From Microvirga arvi (GTDB lineage Bacteria > Pseudomonadota > Alphaproteobacteria > Rhizobiales > Beijerinckiaceae): a stretch of DNA of 64,000 bases. How positions within the stretch are numbered: the first letter of the stretch is position 1; the number at the start of each line of letters is the position of its first letter. Under the pieces are notes generated by a model. That model did no database searches, was not told where the DNA came from, and saw only the letters and a program-made list of their open reading frames with translations. The stretch spans positions 1 through 64,000 of the forward strand of contig NZ_JAFEMD010000024.1 of NCBI RefSeq assembly GCF_016892765.1. The letters run 5' to 3'. The position numbers and the translations under genes were made by a program. Of the stretch, positions 17,081 through 27,817 are shown in pieces.

Positions 17081-17916
17081 ACAGGTAAGATTGCTCCACT
17101 TCATGCCTTGTCCTCGAGCCCTTGTATAAGGCGGGATAGACCTGTCGTACAGTATTGAACCAGGTCCCGTTCTACGCCGCAGCGACAAGTTCGGAACCGG
17201 CCATTCCGGTATGGACGCGGTCTGCTTGGGCACGATGGGCGGCCAAGCTCGGCAGCCGCATTCCGATGCGTCGCGTGCGCGCGGCGCGCGGGAGCACGAG
17301 ACCTCCTTCAGGATGCAATTGGTTCGGCTCAATCCGACACTGAACGTCAACGGAGCAAGCTGCTGGTTCACGTCTATGTTCTGACGAACCGCCCGAGAAC
17401 AGGCAAGCCATTGAGCAAAAATTTCCGACGCGATCGAGTCCTGCCCGAGGAGCCGGTACAACGTGATCCCGCTGGTGAATTAACGGTTTCGACACCGTCA
17501 CCGGGAGCATATGGGCGAGAGGGAACGTCGGGTCCTGCCACTGGCGGATTTTAGAGCGGGTTCCCCGTTCAAGCCCGGCGGGCACCTCCAGAAATCCGGT
17601 GTCCTCGGGTGCTACAAGCCTGTTTCGTGAGTTTTCTGCGCCTGTGTGTGGTAAGGTATCTTCTACAGGTTCTCTATCAATCGATGGCCGACATTCTGCA
17701 GTAATCTGGGAACAGCAGCGCGCTAAGCTCGATGAAAAATGCCCTCCGCTCACGCGTGTGGGACGGCCGAGGAGGCTTTGAGGTCGCCGGCTATCCCGTC
17801 AGGTTCGGGGAGAGCACAGGACTGGGGCCGTTTGATGACCGGCTAGGGCGATACCTACGACGCCCGCACGCTCAGGGATACATCGTAATCTGCCGGGCAG
17901 CTCACGCATGGGGCAG
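17081..17916. other. stretch without a supported gene
   Basis: Long frames occur on the minus strand (for example 17172-17753), but their Arg/Ser/Cys-rich composition is what shadow frames of high-GC DNA give. No domain is recognised. It is probably decayed coding sequence. Confidence 0.45.
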
Positions 17917-18249
17917 TCAATGGCCGCTCAAGCTCGCCAGATTTTCAGCCAGGATCGACGCATAGCAGATGAAGTAGTTCAAGAGAGCGGCGGCATAGAG
18001 GTTGACGGCCTGTCCATACATCCTGGTCCGCTCAGCCCTGCGCCCACGCTCCAAGGCTATCGCACCAAGGAGACTAAAGGCCAGGACCGCTGCTTGAAAA
18101 CTGAGCCTGAGGTCCTGGCCAGTTGCCGCACTCATGATCATGCATGCGAGTAGCACGAGTACAAATCGCGCCAATCCTTCGAGAGTAACCCTGCATAAGA
18201 TTTCCCGGAACGTGGGTGTAGCTTTTGCCTGATCGTGAGTGGGTGTCAT
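17917..18249 (-). CDS. membrane partner of UspA, 110 aa
   Basis: The start MTPTHDQAKATPTFREILCR at 18249 is chosen because the paralogue at 37326-37661 starts MTPTQGD. Three hydrophobic segments are visible (FVLVLLACMIMSAATG, AAVLAFSLLGAIALERG, AALLNYFICYASILAE). The paralogue shares the LNYFICY/VNYFICY motif. Both copies follow a uspA gene by 37-39 bp on the same strand, so they form a repeated two-gene unit. The function is unknown. Confidence 0.75.
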   Translation of the reverse strand: MTPTHDQAKATPTFREILCRVTLEGLARFVLVLLACMIMSAATGQDLRLSFQAAVLAFSLLGAIALERGRRAERTRMYGQAVNLYAAALLNYFICYASILAENLASLSGH

Positions 18250-18286
18250 GCTTGTCCCATCGCGCAGCCGTGCCGACAACTTGCGG

Positions 18287-18805
18287 TCAGCGCATCACAA
18301 GAACCGAACATTTGGAGTGGCGGACGATTGGCCCTGCATTCGAGCCTAGTAGATAGGACGCCATGCTCGGCCTGTGTGAGCCAACAATGATCAAATCGGC
18401 TCCGATCTTCTCAGCCTCCCTCAAAACCTCGTCACACACAGATCCAGCATGGACCGAGATCGAAAGTGCTTCATCGGGCAAATGAGTGGTGGCGGCGAGT
18501 ATCGCAAGTTCTTGCTCTGCCTCTCTCTGGACCTCATCTGCCAGTGCAAGTGGAAGATCAGACCCCATAGCGGAGAGTGGCAGGGCCGGGAGAACGTAGA
18601 TCAGATGGACGGTACCTCCTGCTGCATGTGCCACGGCAGTGGCAAGCTCGATTGTCAACTCTGCCGTTTCCGGGTGGGTCAGATCGACTGGAACAAGCAC
18701 TGTTCTAAACGGGAGCCCGTAGGCAAGGGAGAACTCCGGATTGGCGCTGGTCGCGCTCGAAGCAGCACTATGTCCGGAGAGATTTTCACTTTGATTTAGA
18801 CCCAT
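18287..18805 (-). CDS. universal stress protein UspA family (copy 1)
   Basis: The start at 18805 is chosen for AGGAGG 8 nt upstream. The protein is 172 aa: a disordered Ser/Asn-rich head of about 35 residues, then one Usp domain beginning FRTVLVPVDLTHPETAELTI. The nucleotide-binding motif is near the C-terminus: ADLIIVGSHRPSMASYLLGS, then NAGPIVRHSKCSVLVMR, the G-2x-G-9x-G-S/T type. It is cytoplasmic, with a likely ATP-binding stress role. An AATT palindrome lies 131 bp upstream of the ATG, as for the second copy. Confidence 0.9.
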   Translation of the reverse strand: MGLNQSENLSGHSAASSATSANPEFSLAYGLPFRTVLVPVDLTHPETAELTIELATAVAHAAGGTVHLIYVLPALPLSAMGSDLPLALADEVQREAEQELAILAATTHLPDEALSISVHAGSVCDEVLREAEKIGADLIIVGSHRPSMASYLLGSNAGPIVRHSKCSVLVMR

Positions 18806-18927
18806 GCTCGGCTCCTCCTGAAAAGCCACTCTGCTATGGCGTCGACAAGTCTTTCCGTTGCCCCTTCTGGTCGAGCAAGGGAGGTCAATAGGGGTGGCTA
18901 CAGTGTGGACCTCGCTATGGGTGATCT

Positions 18928-18943
18928 CAAACGAATTTATTTC
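18928..18943 (-). promoter_or_regulatory. AATT-centred palindrome, site 2 (uspA copy 1)
   Basis: On the minus strand GAAATAAATTCGTTTG, preceded at the fixed 26-nt distance by GATCTTGCT. The centre is 130.5 bp upstream of the uspA ATG. It closely matches site 4 upstream of the other uspA. Confidence 0.6.
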
Positions 18944-18996
18944 AGCGCTGCTAGCAAGATCATTGCAGCGTCAATCACCATTGAGCCAATATCCAT
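18937..18996 (-). CDS. possible 19-aa leader peptide upstream of uspA copy 1
   Basis: CAGGAGG lies 5 nt before an ATG at 18996. The frame MDIGSMVIDAAMILLAALK ends at a TAA inside the AATT palindrome. The ribosome-binding site is as good as that of uspA itself. If transcription starts further upstream it could be a regulatory leader; if the palindrome is the promoter, the ORF is not transcribed. The second uspA copy does not keep the same start. Confidence 0.25.
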   Translation of the reverse strand: MDIGSMVIDAAMILLAALK

Positions 18997-19089
18997 CGGT
19001 GCCTCCTGGTCAGCTTCAATCCTTTATCACCGCCCCACAGGTGACGTAGGCGCTCAGATGTCGCGTGCGCTAAAATGTCTGAGATCGCA

Positions 19090-19790
19090 CTCGTTTTCAT
19101 GACAGCTTCATACCGAAGTGTCTCAGCATCCCGCTCAATCGAAGCAACCGCGGACACTTCGCCGCTACGGAGGTCGCGGTTGAGACAATCCCGGCCCTCG
19201 ACGCCGCCGTCCACTTGGATTGCGTCCCAAGCTCCGGCATAACCAACTTACTGAATTGAAGCAACGTAGTGGCGGCTCCAGAAGAAGGGCGGTGCCGAGA
19301 ACCGCACGTCGAAGCCAGACATACTGCGGGCCGCGGCCTGACACTGGCCATAATCAACCACCCAGTGCTCGATCCGAAGGCCTGCACCAGTATGCGCGTC
19401 CGGCCACCGTTCAATCTCACCTGTGGTGAAGATGCCCGGCACGCTTATCTCGAGGCACTCGCTGACCAGAATCCCGCAGTCGGCCCGGATGCCCGCCATC
19501 TGAGCCAATCTCGTGCGCGGCCGCACGCCGGCTCCGGCTACAACGAAAGCGGCGCGGAGCTTTGTGCTACACTCGAGCGTGACCTGCGTCCCCTTGGTGA
19601 GCGCCGCTCTGTCCCGCAGGTGAAATAGTACGCCGTGCTGCTCGTGGAGCTTTCGGATGAAGTCGCCGAGTTCGGACCCGAGGATCTTCTCCATGGGCCG
19701 AGCGTCGGGGCGACGACATGAACCCCGATGCGAAGTCAAACTGATCCTGGCCGCGCGAGGGATCGTGGCCAGCTATGAAAACATTTGCGA
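19090..19790 (-). pseudogene. broken copy of Rieske/FAD-dependent reductase (C-terminal half)
   Basis: The main frame, 19739-19248, matches the intact reductase at 43201-44766: MEKILGSELGDFIRKLHEQH against MERVLGAEVGTFVRRLHEDH, and PGIFTTGEIERWPDAHTGAG against PGIFAAGDIARWPDRLTGEN. The VHVVAP strand just upstream and the C-terminal part (ASIERDAETLRYEAVM) are in other frames. There are at least two frameshifts, and the N-terminal Rieske and FAD-binding half is missing. It lies next to uspA copy 1. Confidence 0.75.
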
Positions 19791-20067
19791 GTGGAGCCTG
19801 GGCTTCGGGGCAGCCTATGCTAAGCCCTCAAGCATCATCAACAATCAGGTTGTCAAACGGTTACCGTCGAGACATCATGGTGCCGCTCTGCTCTCTCCAA
19901 GCAAGTTTCCTCATGCTTTCAAGCAATTGTTTTCATTTGCCCGTCCGACACCTGCAGCTAGGATGAGATAATAGCGTATTGTGATCTGAGCATGGACTCA
20001 GCGGCTCGCCGTCTCCAGCGCCTGAAGCAGGGGCGGCATTCCAGCGGAACGCAGCAGGAGCGTCGCG

Positions 20068-21699
20068 ATGTTGATGAAGCAAGGGATGGACGGGCAACCG
20101 GCCAAAGCAAATCCCGCGAACTCCCATCCTCAATCGGTGCGCGACGTCATCAAGTTCACCGCTATGGCAGCATCGCTCGCAATCTTTGCCGATGCGGCGA
20201 TCGGGCATGCGATGGTTTGGGGTAATGACCCCTACTGGACTTACTGGGTCACCGATACGCTCCTCATGGCGACCGTGTTCAGCCTCGGCACCGCCTGGTT
20301 CGGAATGGGGCTGGTCAAAGGGGCCCTGATTACTGCAGCCCATATCCTGGCCCTCACCGTCTACTACTGGTCGTTGTCCCCCATAGGGCTGCCTTCGCAG
20401 CCAGAATGGCTCGATCTCGAGCATACCTGGGTGACCGGGCTGCCTGTTCATTTCGCGGTCTACTACCTCGGCTATGTCATTGCGTTGTGGCTATGGCGCC
20501 GCCGGCTCGCAGCGATGGATCATCGAGCAGGCCAGTCGCGTCCTTCATTGACGCGGGAAGCACTGCTGGCGCTCGCGACGGCGGTTGCGGTGGTGATTGT
20601 CGTCGGGCTCGCGCAAACCCTGGCCATGGGGGAATTCCCGGGCGTCACATGGTTCGTGATGCGGATCGCGGTCGCTTTCCCGCTCACATTGGCCTGGTGG
20701 ACGCTAGCCGGTACGGATCGTGCCGCGGCGATTGGCGGCGGCATCATGTTGGGCTTCGTGCTCACCACCTACAGCCACTTCCTCGGGCCGATCGGTCTGC
20801 CCAACCCGTCGCTTCGGCTCCTCGCGGAAAATCCTCCGCCGGCGGCCGTTCACTGGCTTTCCTACCGGCAGGAGTTCCTCGTCCTTTTGCCGCTGACTCT
20901 GGCGGTTGCCGTCGCGGCCTATCTGCTGGCCTTTCGGTGGCGGAAGCGCCAGGGCGTCGGTGCAAGCCACCATGACGACGGGTTCGGTTGGGTGCCTGTG
21001 CTCGTCGCTGCAGCGATCTTGGTCCCACTTGGCGCCGTGGCAGCCATCTACACGGGCCCGGATGACCACAGGGCAATTGTTACGTCGAGCGGGCGCGGCA
21101 GCCTGGAAACCGGCACGCCCTACGAGGGTGATCTGCCCCCGACCGCCGCAACCCTTCGCGCAACTGTCGAGGACCGGAACACCCATCGGACGCCGCTGCC
21201 TCCGCACGACCAAGTGGATATTGAAGCGAGCGTTCCCGGGCCGGATGGGACGGTCTATAACATCCGGGCGACCGAACCGATGGTCGCTGATCCGCAAGGG
21301 CGGTTCACGACATGGTCCGGTGTTGGCTTCAGCGTCTGGCATCATGGCCGCAGCGGCATTGGCTCGACCGAACTGCCGCCCGTCCAGTCGAATGTGGCTG
21401 TGTTCGCCCTCGGCAACATCAGCGCCAACGGTCAGGTAGTCGCTGCGGGCATTCCGATTCATGTGATGACAACGGCTCGGGATGGGGCCCGCCTTGAGCT
21501 GCACGCGGGAGATCCGAATTTCCCGCTGCCCGGAATCCCTGATGGGCGTCTGTGGGTCGTTTGGCCGGGCTACGAGGGCGGCCATTCCGCGATGCTGAGC
21601 TACGCACGGTATGCCTGGGGCGGCGGCGTGCTCGTTGTCCTGCTTGGCTTCGCCGTTGCTGCCGTGCGACGCCAAGGGCGCCAAAATCTCGTCGCCTGA
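20068..21699 (+). CDS. large multi-pass membrane protein, 543 aa
   Basis: The ATG at 20068 has CAGGAG 7 nt upstream. About eight hydrophobic helices are visible between residues 25 and 350. Examples are IKFTAMAASLAIFADAAIGH, LLMATVFSLGTAWFGMG, FAVYYLGYVIALWLWRRR, ALATAVAVVIVVGLAQTLAM and FGWVPVLVAAAILVPLGAVA. A soluble domain follows (residues about 365-510, beta-rich, VYNIRATEPMVADPQGRFTT), then a final helix (GGGVLVVLLGFAVAAVRR). The architecture resembles uncharacterised inner-membrane proteins with an exposed periplasmic domain. The function is unknown, and no operon partner is present. Confidence 0.7.
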   Translation: MLMKQGMDGQPAKANPANSHPQSVRDVIKFTAMAASLAIFADAAIGHAMVWGNDPYWTYWVTDTLLMATVFSLGTAWFGMGLVKGALITAAHILALTVYYWSLSPIGLPSQPEWLDLEHTWVTGLPVHFAVYYLGYVIALWLWRRRLAAMDHRAGQSRPSLTREALLALATAVAVVIVVGLAQTLAMGEFPGVTWFVMRIAVAFPLTLAWWTLAGTDRAAAIGGGIMLGFVLTTYSHFLGPIGLPNPSLRLLAENPPPAAVHWLSYRQEFLVLLPLTLAVAVAAYLLAFRWRKRQGVGASHHDDGFGWVPVLVAAAILVPLGAVAAIYTGPDDHRAIVTSSGRGSLETGTPYEGDLPPTAATLRATVEDRNTHRTPLPPHDQVDIEASVPGPDGTVYNIRATEPMVADPQGRFTTWSGVGFSVWHHGRSGIGSTELPPVQSNVAVFALGNISANGQVVAAGIPIHVMTTARDGARLELHAGDPNFPLPGIPDGRLWVVWPGYEGGHSAMLSYARYAWGGGVLVVLLGFAVAAVRRQGRQNLVA

Positions 21700-22134
21700 G
21701 CGATCCAGGAAGGCGCACGCAAGCGCTCCTGCAACGACAGCCAGCGCACTCGGATGGCGCTCCTCCCGGTCGCGGGTCGGACGCAGGTTGGAGATCATGC
21801 ACAAGCCATCTCATCCAGATGCCCTATCGTCGTGGTGACCAGCGCATCGCGGCGGAATTATACCAAGCAGCGTAAAGGCTGACTCATTCAGGGTTTTCAG
21901 CCGCGCGCATGTCATGTCCATCGGCCTGCACGACTGGGCCAATGCATGAGCATCAGCGCCGATTGGTATTAACCGCGCACTGCCTGCAACACTACTAGCG
22001 CCACGCGGCCGAGCGCTAAGCCGCCATCCATGACGAAAAGCATACGGTGCCAAGCTTTTATCCTGCCACCCTCAAATCCCGCAACGTGAACCGCTTGGAG
22101 GTCCAGAGGCGCCAACTCTTGACAGAACAGAGCC
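21700..22134. other. decayed intergenic DNA
   Basis: No gene is recognised. The stretch leads into transposase remnants and lies after the membrane protein stop. Confidence 0.4.
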
Positions 22135-22375
22135 ATGACGAAGAGAACACCCCCTTTGTTCACCGGAAGTCCGAAAGCGGGCAATCCGGATGGTTTTCGA
22201 TCACCGGGACGAGTACGCCTCACAGTATGAGGCCATACGTTCGATTACGGCGAAGATCGGCTGCTGGGATCGGAACAATAGCCTACACAGGAATGGTAGG
22301 ATCAAGGCGCTTGCGACCGACCCACACGAAGCCGGTCTCCGAGGCATTGCGGATTCAAGGTCTGAGCCTGATGAG
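22135..22375 (+). mobile_element. IS3-family OrfA remnant
   Basis: An ATG at 22135 begins MTKRTPPLF. In a shifted frame the DNA then reads [20 protein letters not shown] and [12 protein letters not shown], the typical first 45 residues of IS3-family OrfA. A second shift precedes a GRIKAL block that matches the end of OrfA. Two frameshifts, and OrfB is absent. Confidence 0.65.
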
Positions 22376-22407
22376 TGAACAAGGAGCTCGTCCGGTTCGG
22401 CTTCTAG

Positions 22408-22506
22408 CGCGCGGCTATTGCCGTTGCCCGCAAGCTGGCGGTCATCGTGCATGCGATGCTCAAGACCGGCACCTTCTTCGACCGGAGCATCGGCTTGATC
22501 GATTGA
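22408..22506 (+). mobile_element. IS110-family transposase C-terminal remnant
   Basis: Directly after an in-frame TAG, the frame reads RAAIAVARKLAVIVHAML, then KTGTFFDRSIGLID and a stop. This matches the end of IS110/IS902-type transposases. Nothing else of the element remains. Confidence 0.6.
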
Positions 22507-22619
22507 GGATCGCGTTCAGTCGCTGAGCGAGCTGCGGCGTCCCTGCCGGGACGTGGGCGGAGCCATTCCGCTTGGTGGGATGCACCGTTGGGTCAGCCGA
22601 GTGCGTCGTCCACATCATC

Positions 22620-23096
22620 TCATTTAGGGTTTGATGGCGGGTCAATGTCGTCACCGGGCACATTTTGCTGTTTGATTGGAGACAGGCCTCGGAATGTGAA
22701 GATCGTGAACAGGGTGATCACGATGGCGACATCATAGCTGCCCAGGCCCACCGCAGCTCCAATTGCGCCAGTCGCCCACAAGGCTGCGGCTGTTGCAGTC
22801 CCCTGCACGGCACCGGCCTGTTTGATGATGGCCCCGCCACCAATAAAGCCAATGCCCGTAATCAGGCCTTCGATGATCCGCGCCTGCGCCTCCGGCGAGC
22901 TTGCAACGGTGCCCTCCGTTGCTTGAACGAACCCGCAGCTTGCGACAGCCACAAGCGGGAAGGTCCGCAAGCCTGCGCTGCGTTCATTCCGCTCACGATC
23001 CCACCCAATCGGCAAAGCGAGCACATAGGCAAAGGCCAAGGCCACGACATGAGGGATGACCCGGAACGCATCTAGTAGGTGCTCAATCTGATCCAT
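22620..23096 (-). CDS. MgtC/SapB family membrane protein
   Basis: The protein has 158 aa. Hydrophobic helices and the family motifs are present: ALAFAYVLALPIGWDRERNE, GLRTFPLVAVASCGFV, and ITGIGFIGGGAIIKQAG followed by GTATAAALWATGAIGAAVGL. MgtC proteins act in the inner membrane and are linked to growth at low Mg2+, acid or intracellular stress. The protein ends in a short charged tail. The ATG at 23096 lies 5 nt after a 13-bp hairpin whose 3' arm contains the only Shine-Dalgarno-like sequence, suggesting translational control. Confidence 0.9.
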   Translation of the reverse strand: MDQIEHLLDAFRVIPHVVALAFAYVLALPIGWDRERNERSAGLRTFPLVAVASCGFVQATEGTVASSPEAQARIIEGLITGIGFIGGGAIIKQAGAVQGTATAAALWATGAIGAAVGLGSYDVAIVITLFTIFTFRGLSPIKQQNVPGDDIDPPSNPK

Positions 23097-23101
23097 TGAC
23101 T

Positions 23102-23131
23102 TTCCACTGTATTGAACCCAATACAGTGGAA
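23102..23131 (-). promoter_or_regulatory. 13-bp hairpin overlapping the mgtC ribosome-binding site
   Basis: TTCCACTGTATTG and its exact complement are separated by a 4-nt loop. In the transcript the 3' arm ends GUGGAA and continues AGUCAAUG, so the GGAA part of the ribosome-binding site is paired. It could equally be an operator for a dimeric repressor, as the arms are DNA-palindromic. Confidence 0.55.
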
Positions 23132-23405
23132 GACCAAGGGCCTAAGCCTTGGTTCCATTAGGGCGCATCTCGAAATCTAGGGCCCTTACATCTGAGATGC
23201 TAGATCGACGCAGTTGTCATCTTGGATGTCATGGAAGCTGATGCAGGCCTTGCTGATGTGTTGGAACGGATCGGCCGCTGCGCCCAGCCCTACCAGGGCG
23301 TTCACTTCACCTACTAAGCATTTGTCAGTGCCTGCCGGATTGAGGCGAAGTCGGTGATGCCGCACCCAAAACGGCTCGCGATTATGAACGCCTCCATACA
23401 AACCC

Positions 23406-25334
<1,929 letters not shown>

Positions 25335-25860
25335 TGCACGCTTTCTGAGATGCCGAGAATTACCAAAACAGGTTTAGATCAACCAGGAGAGCCGCTTTGA
25401 GATCAGCACGGAGCGGCGGCAACCCGATCCGGTACGGTCTCGTCGGCCCGCGAAGCTCACAACGATTGAAGATGCCTGTAAGTAGGATGTCATAGTCATC
25501 TCTTACCTGAGTAACGCGCTTCGAGGTGTTGCTCAGGTAAGAGAGTCTGGCATCGCAGTCTAGGAACAATGCCAGCGGAGCCCTGCAATTACGATATGGG
25601 GTTGCATCAGGCGAGTTTCAAGATTCGATCCCAAGCACAGTGGCTCTCACCATTTGATGGGTTGCATCATGCCGAGCACCTTCGTCGTAAGCAGTGACGC
25701 TCAACGCAATATGTCAGCATTGCGAGTTCTCCAGGTCACTTGCCTGTGGCAGGCCGTAGCGATTTTTAAGGAGTGCAGCGTAAGACCGGGCGCTGACTCA
25801 GCCCTGATCCTTGGTAAAATGTCAGCATCAAGCCACCATCCAACCTTGGTTGGAGAGTAG
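25335..25860. other. ftsH upstream region
   Basis: No gene. It holds the inverted repeat at 25500-25543 and two direct copies of GGGTTGCATCA (near 25598 and 25659). Confidence 0.45.
25500..25543. repeat. 16-bp inverted repeat upstream of ftsH
   Basis: CTCTTACCTGAGTAAC and GTTGCTCAGGTAAGAG are complementary at 15 of 16 positions with a 12-nt loop. There is no T-run, so termination is unlikely. It could be an operator or a leader structure of ftsH. Confidence 0.55.
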
Positions 25861-26040
25861 CATGAAAACAAAATAGAAGGTTACTCTCAATATAGAGAGT
25901 CAGGAAATTATTAGATTACTAAGATAGTAAATACGCGGTGGTTCACGCATCTTAAATATTGCCATGCAAAATGATATATGGAAGAGGAGCCAAAACAAAT
26001 CTGAATGCCGGCAATCTCAATCAAACAAGGAGTTTCTTAA

Positions 26041-26148
26041 ATGTTTAACCAAGCTATATTCTCGATCTTGATGATCGCCGGATGCTATCTTGTATTCAAG
26101 GTGGGCACCTATGGAAAAGCAGCAGGACGCAGTGGCGCGGCGACATGA
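26041..26148 (+). CDS. small membrane peptide, 35 aa
   Basis: AAGGAG lies 8 nt before the ATG, the best ribosome-binding site in this stretch. The peptide starts MFNQAIFSILMIAGCYLVFK: one hydrophobic helix, then a polar Gly/Ala tail. It follows an AT-rich pocket (25861-26040) that may hold its promoter. No family is recognised; it is one of several miniature membrane proteins in this window. Confidence 0.5.
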   Translation: MFNQAIFSILMIAGCYLVFKVGTYGKAAGRSGAAT

Positions 26149-26364
26149 TGGGGAGCATGACATCCGAAGGTTTGTGTCCGTCCTGGATCAATAATCAGTG
26201 CGATCAAATGTTGGTTGGGGTTCTGCTTGCCGCATTGCCCGCCAAGTCCTTCATCATCGCGCAAGACCGATCATGATGACAGGCGACATTGATGTTAGGC
26301 TGCCGGACAGCATGTGAGCGACTCTGAGACTGGGACCTATCTGTATCACGATAATATGACTATT

Positions 26365-26575
26365 TCGACTAACAGCACCAAATAAGACCGGTTGCATTTG
26401 TTGAAGCAGATGTGTGCGCGTCCGAGCCTGTTGAAAGCAAGATGGACGGCCTCACGCCGTTCATAGCGAATGGTAAGACGACGAAAGCGGTCGAGCTAGG
26501 CCAGTGTCCACTCCACCACGCATCGAAGCCGCCGCACTCGCTCGCTGGAATCCACACCTTGGCAGGCGACGGAGC
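26365..26575 (-). mobile_element. IS5-family transposase C-terminal remnant
   Basis: The minus frame reads SERVRRLRCVVEWTLA, an in-frame TAG, then LDRFRRLTIRYERREAVHLA and FNRLGRAHICFNK. This matches the conserved transposase end (xVVExTFxWLxxFRRLxxRxERR and a following LICxR-type helix). The amber codon replaces the expected Trp or Leu. No other part of the element was found nearby. Confidence 0.6.
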
Positions 26576-26867
26576 GCCAGCGGCGCTCGGTGCGGTGGCG
26601 GCGATACCTTCAAGGATGTCTAGGTGCAAAGCGTGGGTGCTTGATATCCGCCGGAAGCCCTATGACGATGGCCACGACCCGGACTAGGCATTGAGGGCGC
26701 ACCCGTGGGTCTCCTTCAGCAGTCGAAGGTGAGAGCCTTGAAACTGGATTGAACCACAAAACCTTCCGAAGCTGACGGAGTAGTCAATGCCCTGAGTGTC
26801 CGCACAGTTCGAGCGGGATGGTCCTGGGGCCTCTCGGATTGTTGCTCTGCGCGATACGGAACCAGCC
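26576..26867. other. decayed DNA
   Basis: No supported gene; only short frames with shadow-like composition. Confidence 0.4.
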
Positions 26868-27230
26868 TTAACGCAAAGCGACCATGACGGGGAATGCCAT
26901 AAGTGCACCAACAATCACGCAGGTGGCGATGAGCGGGAACCCCTCGCTGGCCAACCCACGCACTTTCGACGCCGCGGCGCCTGCTGTCATCGTCTGTCCA
27001 TTGAGGCATGAACACAGCACGTAATGGGTGTCGCACTCCGAGAGGCCGAAGAAGGTGATCGCGTCGGCGAGGGTGTCGCTTTTGAGGCCTTCAGACTGCA
27101 GGACGGGATCTTCGAACGCGACGGTCAGCGCCGAGTTGTCCGCACGCAGGACATTGCGCTGGCGCCCGTTCTTCGTTTCAATCTCCGATAAGGTGTGGAT
27201 CTTCCGGTCGGGATTTGCCTCCAGCAGCAT
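26868..27230 (-). CDS. possible hypothetical protein with C-terminal membrane helix
   Basis: A 120-aa frame from an ATG at 27230. The first part is polar (LLEANPDRKIHTLSEIETKN) and the end is one hydrophobic helix (PLIATCVIVGALMAFPVMVA). There is no ribosome-binding site, and no family is recognised. It may be the surviving part of a larger broken gene. Confidence 0.3.
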   Translation of the reverse strand: MLLEANPDRKIHTLSEIETKNGRQRNVLRADNSALTVAFEDPVLQSEGLKSDTLADAITFFGLSECDTHYVLCSCLNGQTMTAGAAASKVRGLASEGFPLIATCVIVGALMAFPVMVALR

Positions 27231-27817
27231 GGTTCAGCGTTCGATCCGTTCAGCACGCGTCATTGGCTGCGGCACGGTTGACCTTAGCTCGGATGCGCTC
27301 TGCAACCAACTAACTGATTGGTGTTTCATGATAGCCTCCAAGCTGCCCTGCAGCAACGGTGGCAACTCTGCAAGTCACGGCGTCAGGTGCCGCAGGCGCT
27401 CATCAATGTAGGGTAAGTCGTCAACCCGAACCAGGAAAATGAATAATTTTGCGAAATCCCTGCGAGATTTCTGTTTGTCAGTTTCGGCACAGTCGTTCCA
27501 CGAACAATGACGCAGCCAAGGAGGACTATTCCCATTCAAGCTGTCATTGCAGTGGTTCAGGTGCAAGCAGCAGCTAGGCGATGTGCAGGTACTGGTCGCG
27601 GGCAGAAACTGTTCCCGGTTCAACGAGGACTGAATGTTCGGTGCTAGAGTGTGGCGCGGGAATAGGCTGTCCTTGAAGTGATGCGTCACCATCTCGCGAG
27701 CGAGGTCGCTCTGCACCTAACTCCAACCGGCGATGCGCCAGGCCAAGCTACATTTAGCCTCAAGGGCTTCAACTCTGGGATGATCAGCCCATAATCAAAG
27801 AGGTGGCGAAAGGGTGA
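27231..27817. other. stretch without a supported gene
   Basis: Only shadow-like frames. The end contains the ribosome-binding site of sdhB. Confidence 0.45.

Noticed and set aside
17172..17753. 193-codon minus-strand frame
   Set aside because: Arg/Ser/Pro-rich, no start signal and no domain; typical of non-coding frames in high-GC DNA.
19918..19940. Possible eighth AATT site (CAAGCAATTGTTTTC)
   Set aside because: One base is missing between the half-sites and no gene follows at the usual distance.
20704..21804. 366-codon minus-strand frame opposite the 543-aa membrane protein
   Set aside because: It is the mirror of a well-supported gene with clear membrane helices; its own product is His/Arg-rich without domains.
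25903..25912. Weak AATT site before the 35-aa peptide at 26041
   Set aside because: The spacing (133 bp) fits the uspA sites, but the half-sites match poorly in an AT-rich stretch where AATT is common.
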